Shown here: in pieces, positions 16,710 to 23,848 of the stretch
Numbering within the stretch: position 1 is the first letter of the stretch
Layout of the letters: each line of letters starts with the position of its first letter
NCBI GenBank assembly: GCA_016292015.1
Contig: JAEEZY010000001.1
Location: 50,582-114,581, forward strand
Direction of reading: 5' to 3'
Length of the DNA stretch: 64,000 bases
Origin: Bacteroidales bacterium
GTDB lineage: Bacteria; Bacteroidota; Bacteroidia; Bacteroidales; P3
Translations under genes and position numbers: made by a program
Notes under the pieces: model-generated
What the model was told of the DNA's origin: nothing
Databases searched by the model: none
The model's input: the letters and a program-made list of their open reading frames with translations, nothing else

Positions 16710-16740
16710 CAAAAGTACAGCCATTTCGAGAAACGGCAAA
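16710..16740 (-). promoter_or_regulatory. Promoter of the candidate small RNA
   Basis: On the minus strand TTTG (16740-16737), 19 bases, TACTTTTG (16717-16710). The spacing equals that of the rRNA promoter at 63609-63639. Confidence 0.8.
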
Positions 16741-16916
16741 TAACCATAGTTAGTCAAAAACGATACCGCAACTCACTAGAATTAGGGAAAGGAGATGTTA
16801 TTGCTTGAATGCGTTAATGTGTTAATGCGTGAGTGAGGATTTGCCTCATTTAGGAGACATTGTCTCTGCTGCTCATAAATTGTCTGGAATAATTTTTTCA
16901 AAATAGAAAAAAAATG
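16741..16916. other. Intergenic tract with 8-bp-family repeat
   Basis: No gene. From 16800 the bases read TTGCTTGAATGCGTTAATG in 8-base steps, then TTTAGGAGACATTGTCTCTG. The same two parts, in the same order, occur inside the WbqC-like gene at 27325-27384. Confidence 0.7.
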
Positions 16917-16957
16917 TACTTTTGCATTACGGAAATTCCGTTACGGAAATTCCGTAA
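16917..16957 (+). promoter_or_regulatory. Promoter -7 box and double palindrome before the AAA+ ATPase gene
   Basis: TACTTTTG at 16917-16924 is a Bacteroidota -7 box. Right after it, ACGGAAATTCCGT occurs twice (16929-16941 and 16943-16955). Each copy is a 13-base palindrome with a single central A, and the copies are 14 bases apart. Their place at the start of transcription suggests an operator for a repressor or self-regulation; this is inference. Confidence 0.7.
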
Positions 16958-16988
16958 TAAAATATATACAGCTAAAACTGACTGAAAT

Positions 16989-18116
16989 ATGAGAAAAAGA
17001 AACGCAAATCCCTTTGTATGCCAGGGTTACGAAAGTCCAAAATATTTCTGTGATCGCGAAGGAGAGACAAAAAATATGCTCTCATCGCTCTATAATGGAA
17101 GAAATATCACCCTGATTTCACCACGTAGATTAGGTAAAACGGTGCTGATTTGGCATGTTTTTCATCATATACAGTCAGAGAACAAGGATGCCATCTGTCT
17201 GTATATCGACATTTTCCCAACACAAAATCAGCATGATTTGGTTAACATGTTGGGAGTGGCGGTTCTCAACAGCGCCTTATCGCGAAGCAAAGCCTTCGGT
17301 AAAAAGATGTTGAAATTTCTTGGGGCGCTACGTCCCGTGGTGGGTATCGATCATATGACTGGGCTTCCCAACGTTACCCTCAACATCGACCCAACGCAAG
17401 CCGATATGTCGTTGAAAAGCGTATTCTCCTTGCTGAAAAACCTTGATAAGGAAATCTTTATCGCCATTGACGAGTTCCAGCAGATAACCGAATATCCAGA
17501 AAGCGGTACCGAGGCGCTCTTGAGATCGCATATCCAGTTTATGCGTAATGTCCATTTCATTTTCTCTGGCAGTAAGCAACATATGATGACCGAGATGTTC
17601 CTATCGCCCCAACGTCCCTTTTATCAGAGTACCGATATCCTAAACCTCTCGTCGCTTGAGGAGGATGTTTACTATAGTTTTGCCAATGGTTTCTTTGAGG
17701 AAAGGGGTGGCCATCTTGATCGTGACGTTTTCCATGAGTTATACGCCATCTTCGACGGATATACGTGGTATATACAATCGGTTCTGAACCGTTTGTATGA
17801 GAACTACAAAAAGGTGGAAACGGTAGAGCAATTACGCACCACCATCCTTTGGGTGACCGAGAGTAAGGCGCCACAATATGAGTACCTGATGCAATTTTTG
17901 ACCAGCAACCAGGTTGCTGTACTACGGGCCATTGCAAAGGAGGGCATTGTAAAAGAACCGACAGGCAAAGAGTTCTTAAAGAAACACAAGCTTCCTAGTG
18001 CAAGCAGCGTAAATACCACCCTTGAGACACTCTCTGGTAAAGAGTTGGTTTACCGTCAAACTGACGGATATATTGTCTACGATCGCTTTCTTGGCATATG
18101 GCTAAGCAGGTTGTAG
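16989..18116 (+). CDS. AAA+ ATPase of the archaeal-ATPase (PF01637-like) group
   Basis: 375 residues. Walker A SPRRLGKT at 44-51, Walker B IFIAIDEFQQI at 156-166 with Asp161/Glu162, sensor-like HFIFSGSKQH near 195, and a C-terminal winged helix (TGKEFLKKHKLPSASSVNTTLETL, about 323-347). This is the large Bacteroidota group of solitary ATPases, often many per genome, of unsettled role (some lie near nucleases or toxins). Here the gene opens the restriction island and has two palindromes at its promoter. No nuclease domain is visible in it. Confidence 0.85.
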   Translation: MRKRNANPFVCQGYESPKYFCDREGETKNMLSSLYNGRNITLISPRRLGKTVLIWHVFHHIQSENKDAICLYIDIFPTQNQHDLVNMLGVAVLNSALSRSKAFGKKMLKFLGALRPVVGIDHMTGLPNVTLNIDPTQADMSLKSVFSLLKNLDKEIFIAIDEFQQITEYPESGTEALLRSHIQFMRNVHFIFSGSKQHMMTEMFLSPQRPFYQSTDILNLSSLEEDVYYSFANGFFEERGGHLDRDVFHELYAIFDGYTWYIQSVLNRLYENYKKVETVEQLRTTILWVTESKAPQYEYLMQFLTSNQVAVLRAIAKEGIVKEPTGKEFLKKHKLPSASSVNTTLETLSGKELVYRQTDGYIVYDRFLGIWLSRL

Positions 18117-18320
18117 TCATATTTCGATTGCACAATAAAAAAAATTATTTGAGTCAAAAAGGTGGTACAACACCCACCTAAAAAGGTGGTATGCGGAAGA
18201 AAGGCTATCTGGATCGACGTGACGATGGCAGTTGGCATGTTCTTGCTATCAACTCAAGAATTAAGAGTCATAATTGAACCTAAGGTCACCCAGCGGACGG
18301 CGGAGAACGAGACAAAGAAG

Positions 18321-18354
18321 CGAGCTGCAGGCGAAGCCTGCGGCTCGTTGTTTT
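18321..18354 (+). terminator. Terminator-like hairpin after the ATPase gene
   Basis: CGAGCTGCAGGC (18321-18332), loop GAA, GCCTGCGGCTCG (18336-18347); eleven of twelve pairs are Watson-Crick and the twelfth is a G-U. TTGTTTTA follows. Confidence 0.7.
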
Positions 18355-18396
18355 ATGTATATGCGGCCCCACACAGAAACTTTCAAAAGATTTTCG

Positions 18397-18404
18397 TAAT
18401 TTTG
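18397..18404 (+). promoter_or_regulatory. -7 box before the small acidic gene
   Basis: TAATTTTG fits TAnnTTTG; the ATG is at 18450. Confidence 0.65.
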
Positions 18405-18449
18405 CAGATTGCAAAAAATCACTCATTTATCCATAAAAGACCAAAAATT

Positions 18450-18722
18450 ATGGCTAACATTCAAGACATCCACGAGTTGGAAGAACGCATCTACGATGCG
18501 GTTCAAGAGTATCTGGACAACCCAGATGGCTACAATCATCCTGTGTTGCACGTTTATCTCGACAACGACCAGTATCTGGCCGAAGTCGAAGATGATTTGA
18601 AAGGCTCTGAAGATGATGGCATCTACGCCATCGACAGCCTCATCCGCAAAGGCGATGATGGCACAGAACCCGACAACGACCGCATCAGCGACATCGCCAA
18701 CAGTTGGATATTCCTCGACTAA
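18450..18722 (+). CDS. Very acidic 90-residue protein, unknown function
   Basis: 90 residues from ATG 18450. I prefer this start over an upstream frame because the -7 box at 18397 lies inside that longer frame. There are about 25 Asp/Glu against 5 Lys/Arg, a net charge near -20. Predicted helices (DIHELEERIYDAVQEYLD) are followed by strands (HPVLHVYLDNDQYLAEV). It sits directly before a restriction endonuclease gene. Such charge is typical of DNA-mimic or inhibitor proteins, but it could equally be an unrelated small cytosolic protein; I do not recognise the family. Confidence 0.65.
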   Translation: MANIQDIHELEERIYDAVQEYLDNPDGYNHPVLHVYLDNDQYLAEVEDDLKGSEDDGIYAIDSLIRKGDDGTEPDNDRISDIANSWIFLD

Positions 18723-18738
18723 ACCCAAACAGCAATTC

Positions 18739-18846
18739 CATAAAAGACCAGAAGAACAATGCAAAAACAAAACCTCATAGGCAACACAATCTATGCAGCG
18801 ATGGGTATTGGTCTACCTTTGGACGCTGCATAGCGTTGCCTTTTTA
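18739..18846 (+). promoter_or_regulatory. Leader with short ORF and large terminator-like hairpin before the restriction gene
   Basis: CCATAAAAGACCA (18739-18751) repeats the leader found before the acidic gene (18431-18443). A 24-codon frame follows at 18760-18834 (MQKQNLIGNTIYAAMGIG...). The hairpin pairs GGCAAC (18781-18786) with GTTGCC (18836-18841) and CTATGCAGCG (18792-18801) with CGCTGCATAG (18825-18834), then TTTTT. The short ORF ends in the hairpin's 3' arm, the geometry of an attenuator. The restriction ATG follows at 18857. Confidence 0.6.
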
Positions 18847-18856
18847 TGAAAATAGA

Positions 18857-20281
18857 ATGACCTCAGCACAAAACATAAAAACATCCTTGCCATACGACAT
18901 TTCGAAGGCAACAAGCATTTTTGAATACAGCAAAGGTTTGTTGGGAAAAACTCTGCGTGATTTCGCAGATAAGGATTATAAGCCTAAGAAAGGAAAAGGA
19001 AGTCTTGGGCAAATGGTGGAGAATATCTATTTCATGCTAGAAACCAACAACTACGCAGGTGCAGACTTTTCTGAGGCTGGAATGGAGTTGAAATGCACTC
19101 CGCTAAAGAAAAGCAAACAGGACGATTATCTTGTCAAGGAGCGTCTTGTGTGCAATATGATTAACTATTGCGAGGTTATAAAAGATGACTTTGAACACTC
19201 CCATTTCTATCTGAAATGTCAGTTGATGTTGCTACTCTTCTATTTGCACCAGAAGAATTGCGACAACCTCGACTTAGAGTTTATTTTCTCTGTTCTGTGG
19301 AAACTACCCAAGAAGGATTTGCTAATCATTCGCCACGATTATGAGGTCATCATCGACAAGATAAAACAAGGAAAAGCTCACGAACTCTCTGAAGGTGACA
19401 CGATGTACCTTGGAGCATGTCGGAAAGGACAGAAGGGTGATAGTTTGATGAGACAACCTAACAACCCCAATATTGATGCTCCTCGCAGAGCATTTAGCCT
19501 CAAAATGGCTTACATGCGCACCGTCTTGAAGTATGTTGTAGAGAGTGGGGGAAACGCCGTATCGAATGTATCAGGGGCGAATTTGGAGCTGGTCAACACA
19601 AATGACCTTTTGAAGAATTCCTTTGATGATATTCTACTCAGCCGCTTCAATACTTACATAAACAAGCCGTTTGGTGAGATTGCAAAAATGGAGGGAGTAA
19701 ATATTTCTAACAATCCGAAGAATAAGTTCGCTATAATAGCCAATGCTATTGCAACTTCCACAAAGTGCGCCAATGTGAATCGTTCGGAAGAATTTCTCAA
19801 AGCGGGTCTCACCATGAAAACCATTCGTGTGCAAGCTAGTGGTAGAATTAAGGAGGCAATGTCTTTTGAGAACATTGACTACATCGAGGTTGCTGAGTGC
19901 GAAGAGTGGATAGAGTCGCGATTGTATGAACTCTATTCCAGTCGGTTTATGTTTGTAATATTTAGAGAACAAACTGCAGGTGAAGGGGATTATGTGCTGG
20001 ATGATGTATTCTTCTGGACAATGCCTCAAAAGGATTTGGAATGGGCGGAAGTGTACTGGAACCACATTAAAGAAAATATTTTAGCCAATCATATTTCTGA
20101 GAAATATTGGTGGAAGGGGTCGGATGGGAAGAAATTCCATGTCCGGCCCAAAGCACAAAAGGCTATAGACCTTGCCCCGACACCGGACGGCAAGTGGGCT
20201 AAAAAGTTTTGTTATTGGTTTAATAACGATTATGTTAGTGAAATAGTAGAGAACAGAAGAAAGGAGAGGCAGAATGACTAA
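18857..20281 (+). CDS. Type II restriction endonuclease, Sau3AI/MutH-like
   Basis: 474 residues from ATG 18857, close to the 489 of Sau3AI. The N-terminal MutH/Sau3AI domain carries Glu55 (LGQMVEN), Asp70 (AGADF) and Glu77-x-Lys79 (MELKCTP), the D-x(n)-E-x-K nuclease site. The C-terminal half would be the second, DNA-binding MutH-like domain of Sau3AI. By family the site is likely GATC; that is inference. It overlaps the methylase gene by 8 bases. An upstream in-frame start (18704) is less likely since it would run through the leader hairpin. The gene is AT-richer than flanking chromosome, in line with transfer. Confidence 0.88.
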   Translation: MTSAQNIKTSLPYDISKATSIFEYSKGLLGKTLRDFADKDYKPKKGKGSLGQMVENIYFMLETNNYAGADFSEAGMELKCTPLKKSKQDDYLVKERLVCNMINYCEVIKDDFEHSHFYLKCQLMLLLFYLHQKNCDNLDLEFIFSVLWKLPKKDLLIIRHDYEVIIDKIKQGKAHELSEGDTMYLGACRKGQKGDSLMRQPNNPNIDAPRRAFSLKMAYMRTVLKYVVESGGNAVSNVSGANLELVNTNDLLKNSFDDILLSRFNTYINKPFGEIAKMEGVNISNNPKNKFAIIANAIATSTKCANVNRSEEFLKAGLTMKTIRVQASGRIKEAMSFENIDYIEVAECEEWIESRLYELYSSRFMFVIFREQTAGEGDYVLDDVFFWTMPQKDLEWAEVYWNHIKENILANHISEKYWWKGSDGKKFHVRPKAQKAIDLAPTPDGKWAKKFCYWFNNDYVSEIVENRRKERQND

Positions 20282-22013
20282 GCATAAAATAAAGGTAGTA
20301 GAACTCTTTGCCGGTGTGGGTGGATTCCGCATTGGACTTGAAGGTGCGTCGGATGCCTATGATACCATCTGGAACAACCAATGGGAACCATCAACCTTGC
20401 ATCAAGATGCATCATTGGTATATAAGGCCAGGTTTGGATACAAAGGCCATGTAAATAAGGATATCAATTTAGTTAAGACTGCGGAGATTCCAGATCACGA
20501 CTTGCTAGTAGGTGGGTTCCCTTGCCAGGATTATTCTGTGGCAGCAACCCTTAGCCGTTCTGGTGGTATTGAGGGTAAGAAAGGTGTACTCTGGTGGCAG
20601 ATTTACCGTATTCTCAACGAAAAGGGCGAAAAACGTCCACAATACATCTTTTTCGAGAATGTGGACCGTTTGCTGAACTCTCCAGCCACACAACGTGGAC
20701 GCGATTTTGCCATTATATTAGCCTCGCTTGCTGATTTGGGTTATGTTGTCGAGTGGCGTATCATAAATGCTGCTGACTATGGAATGCCCCAACGTCGCCG
20801 TAGAACATATATCGTAGGATATAGAAAGGGGTCAATAGTCGCCAAAAAGATTGGAACAATGAAAAATTGGGTGGAATACGACGGTGTTTTGGCTGAAGCG
20901 TTTCCATTCAAAACCAACGAGGGAACACAATTGGAGTTTGAGATTAAAGGTACTATTCAAGAAGTTTCTGCAAAATTCAACAAGGGAGCAAAAGAAACTC
21001 CTTTTGGAAATGCAGGCATCATGATGGACCGACACGTATATTCCGTTGATGCTATACCGGTTCATGAGGGAACAAGACAGATGTTAGGCGACATCCTTGT
21101 GGACGAAGATTTCGTTCCAGAAGAATTCTTTATTTCCGACGAAGATTTGCCCAAATGGCAATATGAAAAAGGTGCCAAGAAAATTAACCGAGTGTCGAAA
21201 GAGGGATTTGAATATGTTTTTTCTGAAGGTGGAATGGCATTCCCCGACTACTTGGATAGGCCGTCTCGCACAATGATTACTGGTGAAGGAGGTTCTTCTC
21301 CATCACGTTTCAAGCATGTGGTACAAACCCCCTCGGGCCGCTACCGTAGACTAATCCCCATCGAGATGGAACGTCTGAACATGTTTCCAGACAACCATAC
21401 CTATCACCCTGAAGTGTCAGACGGTCGCAGGGCGTTCTTGATGGGTAATGCGTTGGTGTGCGGTATCGTTCAAGAAATTGGTAGAAGTCTATATCGTTTC
21501 ATATACGACGAAGCCCCCGTATCGACACATCCAATTCATATGCAACGAGATTCTCGTCCAGTTTTGACGTTGGATTTATTCTCAACTGATGCGAAAGAAT
21601 TGATTTGTAACAAACCGAAGAAAACATATACGTTGGATGTATCAAAACGTCTGCTGGTAGGTATTGTAAAGAAGGACAACCAAGAATATTTTCTTGAAGA
21701 AGAGCCGACCAAACTATACTATACCGACTCAATACGCAAGTTCCCATCAACCATAGCGCTCAATAAGCTCTACTATTTCATGCCTTATATTAAAGGCAAA
21801 GGAGTGAAAGACATATATCTGATTAAGATATTGCGTTTGGGAAGTAAGACGGAGGTGCATCCTGAAGAAAAGAAAGACTTAAAAGCCCCTCGTTTCGTAT
21901 TTGAGCTTGAGTATCTGGAGAGTCTACAAGATTATCAAATGCTACCCTTAAGATTTCAACGAGCTTTTACAGATACATTTTTGGGAAGAGTAATGGGGGA
22001 AAGAAGTAATTGA
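20274..22013 (+). CDS. DNA (cytosine-5-)-methyltransferase of the R-M pair
   Basis: 579 residues. m5C motifs in order: I (ELFAGVGGFRIGLE, 10-23), IV (GGFPCQDYSVA, 80-90, catalytic Cys84), VI (FFENVDRLL, 127-135), VIII (QRRRRTYIVGY, about 173-183), IX (SRTMITGEGGSSPSRFKHV) and X (LMGNALVCGIVQEIG, about 389-403). The C-terminal 170 residues after motif X are extra and of no family I know (KLYYFMPYIKGKGVKDIYLI). It protects host DNA from the endonuclease encoded just upstream; start and stop overlap. Confidence 0.93.
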   Translation: MTKHKIKVVELFAGVGGFRIGLEGASDAYDTIWNNQWEPSTLHQDASLVYKARFGYKGHVNKDINLVKTAEIPDHDLLVGGFPCQDYSVAATLSRSGGIEGKKGVLWWQIYRILNEKGEKRPQYIFFENVDRLLNSPATQRGRDFAIILASLADLGYVVEWRIINAADYGMPQRRRRTYIVGYRKGSIVAKKIGTMKNWVEYDGVLAEAFPFKTNEGTQLEFEIKGTIQEVSAKFNKGAKETPFGNAGIMMDRHVYSVDAIPVHEGTRQMLGDILVDEDFVPEEFFISDEDLPKWQYEKGAKKINRVSKEGFEYVFSEGGMAFPDYLDRPSRTMITGEGGSSPSRFKHVVQTPSGRYRRLIPIEMERLNMFPDNHTYHPEVSDGRRAFLMGNALVCGIVQEIGRSLYRFIYDEAPVSTHPIHMQRDSRPVLTLDLFSTDAKELICNKPKKTYTLDVSKRLLVGIVKKDNQEYFLEEEPTKLYYTDSIRKFPSTIALNKLYYFMPYIKGKGVKDIYLIKILRLGSKTEVHPEEKKDLKAPRFVFELEYLESLQDYQMLPLRFQRAFTDTFLGRVMGERSN

Positions 22014-22046
22014 AATGATACCATTTCACTCGTCAAAGAGGTTAAC

Positions 22047-22727
22047 ATGAATAACATTACATATACCATTTTGCTATTTTCGATAGCTTTATTATTGGGA
22101 TGTACTCGAGACGAGTATGATGGTTTAGATTTGATACAAACAAATCCCAATGATAGTTCTGGTATCGTTCAAGGAATAGACGGACCTAACCTTTTACTTA
22201 ATGGAGGGTTGGAGGAATGGATTAGTTTGCCAAGCTATTATTACGATTCTCCGAATAATTGGCTTTGCCACAACAATTACAACGTGAAGAGATGTCATGA
22301 TATAGTGTATGAGGAGTACTATTCTGCAAAGATGGAGTCGGTAGAAAGTGGTGTTACGGCAACAATAGATCAAGTTGTTCCAGTAACCCCTGGAAGCGAA
22401 ATAAGAATCCGTTTTAGGTATTTTGTGGCGAACTGGAAAGAGAATGGCGCTCGCACTTATTGTTATTTTAGAACGGGACCGGCAGAAGCTACAAATATCC
22501 CCATTAGCGATTTACGAGATTTCTATAGTAGCGAAGAGTACAACATCATTCGTGGAGGTGGTCGTGGAATAAGCTATCTTCCTCATCAGTTAAATACGTG
22601 GTTGATTTTCAATGAAACAATAACAGTACCCCCAACTGCAACTTATTTCGTGTTTGGTGTAAACAGTTATTATGAAACGATTATTTACGTTGACGACTGT
22701 TTTGTTGGGGAAATTATCAATCAATAA
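22047..22727 (+). CDS. Lipoprotein with carbohydrate-binding-like sandwich domain
   Basis: 226 residues. Lipoprotein signal with Cys19 (ALLLGC). The mature part begins like many family 4/9 carbohydrate-binding or galactose-binding-like modules: GPNLLLNGGLEEW at about 48-60, then alternating strands with aromatic residues and VTPGSEIRIRFRYFV, ending in IIYVDDCFVGEI. Ligand unknown. It follows the methylase by 33 bases and shares its AT-rich composition, so it seems to be part of the island, though not of the restriction function. Confidence 0.65.
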   Translation: MNNITYTILLFSIALLLGCTRDEYDGLDLIQTNPNDSSGIVQGIDGPNLLLNGGLEEWISLPSYYYDSPNNWLCHNNYNVKRCHDIVYEEYYSAKMESVESGVTATIDQVVPVTPGSEIRIRFRYFVANWKENGARTYCYFRTGPAEATNIPISDLRDFYSSEEYNIIRGGGRGISYLPHQLNTWLIFNETITVPPTATYFVFGVNSYYETIIYVDDCFVGEIINQ

Positions 22728-22808
22728 GAATCACTATCTTATAGTGTTTTTGCGTGACAATGGACAAATCTCGTTCCAATGTCATCTAGGGGTTATTCTG
22801 CTACAGTT

Positions 22809-22877
22809 GCTACAGTGCTACAGTTTGTTTGGGGGTTTTGTTTGGGTTGACTAGATTTTGAACTGTAGCACTGTAGC
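22809..22877. repeat. Long hairpin 1
   Basis: Perfect 17-bp arms, GCTACAGTGCTACAGTT (22809-22825) and its complement (22861-22877), around a 35-base loop. Each arm is two 8-mers GCTACAGT. A weaker outer match, CGTTCCA at about 22772 and TTGGAACG near 22886, encloses it. Confidence 0.9.
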
Positions 22878-22944
22878 GCAACATTTGGAACGGAACGCTT
22901 TTCTATTAATAGCCTAGTAGAGAAGAAGTTGGGATGTGAATACC

Positions 22945-23091
22945 CGTTCCAGTTCCAGTTGTTCCAATTAAAATTGGATGGACAATAATCCTATATAATA
23001 TATATAACTAATTAATTATTAATAATATATATAAGATATAGGGGGAATTGGAATACCCCAAAAATTATCTGGAACAACTGGAACTGGAACG
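22945..23091. repeat. Long hairpin 2
   Basis: Perfect 22-bp arms (22945-22966 with 23070-23091) around a 103-base AT-rich loop. The left arm is made of GTTCCA three times with a GTT insert. Confidence 0.92.
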
Positions 23092-23171
23092 CTTCATGGA
23101 ATCATTTTTCACCTAAAAGGCTAAATATCAACGAGTATGATATACCATTAGGGGGATGGGCGTTCCAATTC

Positions 23172-23320
23172 CTGACAGTTGACAGTTTTGACAATTATTT
23201 TTCGGGATACCCTATTTTCTATTATCTACCACTTATATTACTATATATTAATTAGTTATATAGTATATATAGGGGAAAGTGTCATGCGTTTTTTTAACTG
23301 TCATAACTGTCAACTGTCAG
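23172..23320. repeat. Long hairpin 3
   Basis: Perfect 16-bp arms CTGACAGTTGACAGTT (23172-23187) with 23305-23320, extending with a few mismatches to 23196 and 23296. Each arm is two 7-mers TGACAGT. The loop is AT-rich with TATATAGGGG like that of hairpin 2. A further CAACTGTCAGA lies at about 23364. Confidence 0.88.
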
Positions 23321-23597
23321 ATTTTGCATCTATCACTCTTGAAATCAACGGGATATGATTTCGACAACTGTCAGAAGACAAGGGGAATGTGACAAAAAAG
23401 GGCCTTTTTTAACAAAAATTAAGGCTCGAAAGTGATGCTTGCACTCCGTTTTGGATGCTTTACCCCTTCCAAAATGAAAGATGTATTACATCAAAAAGAG
23501 CTGCCTAAATACAAAAACCGGCACCAAAACCCCCTCGAAAGCCCCTCATCCCATACACACCTCGCCTTAAGGAGTGTGGGGGCAGGGGGGAAGCTTA

Positions 23598-23696
23598 TGC
23601 CTATCACTTACCTATCATCTCCCTATCATCTTCCTATCACCTGGCTCCCACCCAACGCTCACCTAACTCCCACCTGACTTCGCATCAACCCAAACC
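23598..23696. repeat. 11-bp-period array B
   Basis: About nine units of 11 bases: GCCTATCACTT, ACCTATCATCT, CCCTATCATCT, TCCTATCACCT, then CTCCCACC-type units. Same period as arrays A, C and D but a different consensus. Confidence 0.75.
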
Positions 23697-23755
23697 CGTT
23701 CCAGATTCAGCCTTCAATCTGATATTTGTCTCATTTCAATAAAAGCCCGCTCTGG

Positions 23756-23831
23756 GAAAATGTGATTTTTCGCCCTAAAATCATGCCGAAAATGTGATTT
23801 TTTACCTATATTTGCATGCGGAAAATGTGAT
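23756..23831 (+). promoter_or_regulatory. cutC promoter with three GAAAATGTGAT repeats
   Basis: TATATTTG (23807-23814) is a -7 box. GAAAATGTGAT starts at 23756, 23788 and 23821, spaced 32 and 33 bases, about three helical turns. The third copy lies at the expected transcript start. This is an operator-like layout of unknown regulator. Confidence 0.65.
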
Positions 23832-23848
23832 ATGACAGTAACAGAACT

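Larger units (their letters stand above)
18117..18449. other. Intergenic tract after the ATPase gene
   Basis: It holds a 28-codon frame at 18191-18277 (MRKKGYLDRRDDGSWHVLAI...), perhaps a remnant of a larger gene, and a pairing AGGTGG/CCACCT at about 18159-18180. A terminator-like hairpin lies at 18321-18354 and a promoter -7 box at 18397-18404. Nothing else is recognised. Confidence 0.6.
22728..23848. other. Gene-poor tract with hairpins, array B and the cutC promoter
   Basis: 1.1 kb without a credible gene. In order: three long inverted repeats (22809-23320), a palindromic A6GG-GCC-T6 stretch near 23394-23410, decayed C-rich sequence, an 11-bp-period array (23598-23696), and three GAAAATGTGAT copies around the cutC promoter (23756-23831). 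Confidence 0.75.

Noticed and set aside
18162..18449. N-terminal extension of the acidic protein
   Set aside because: The extension covers a hairpin and the -7 box and has no acidic character; the start at 18450 fits better.
18704..18856. N-terminal extension of the restriction endonuclease
   Set aside because: Would translate the large hairpin and overlap the previous gene; with ATG 18857 the length and active-site positions match the family.
23432..23677. 81-codon ORF in the gene-poor tract
   Set aside because: Crosses the 11-bp array B; product is repeat-derived.
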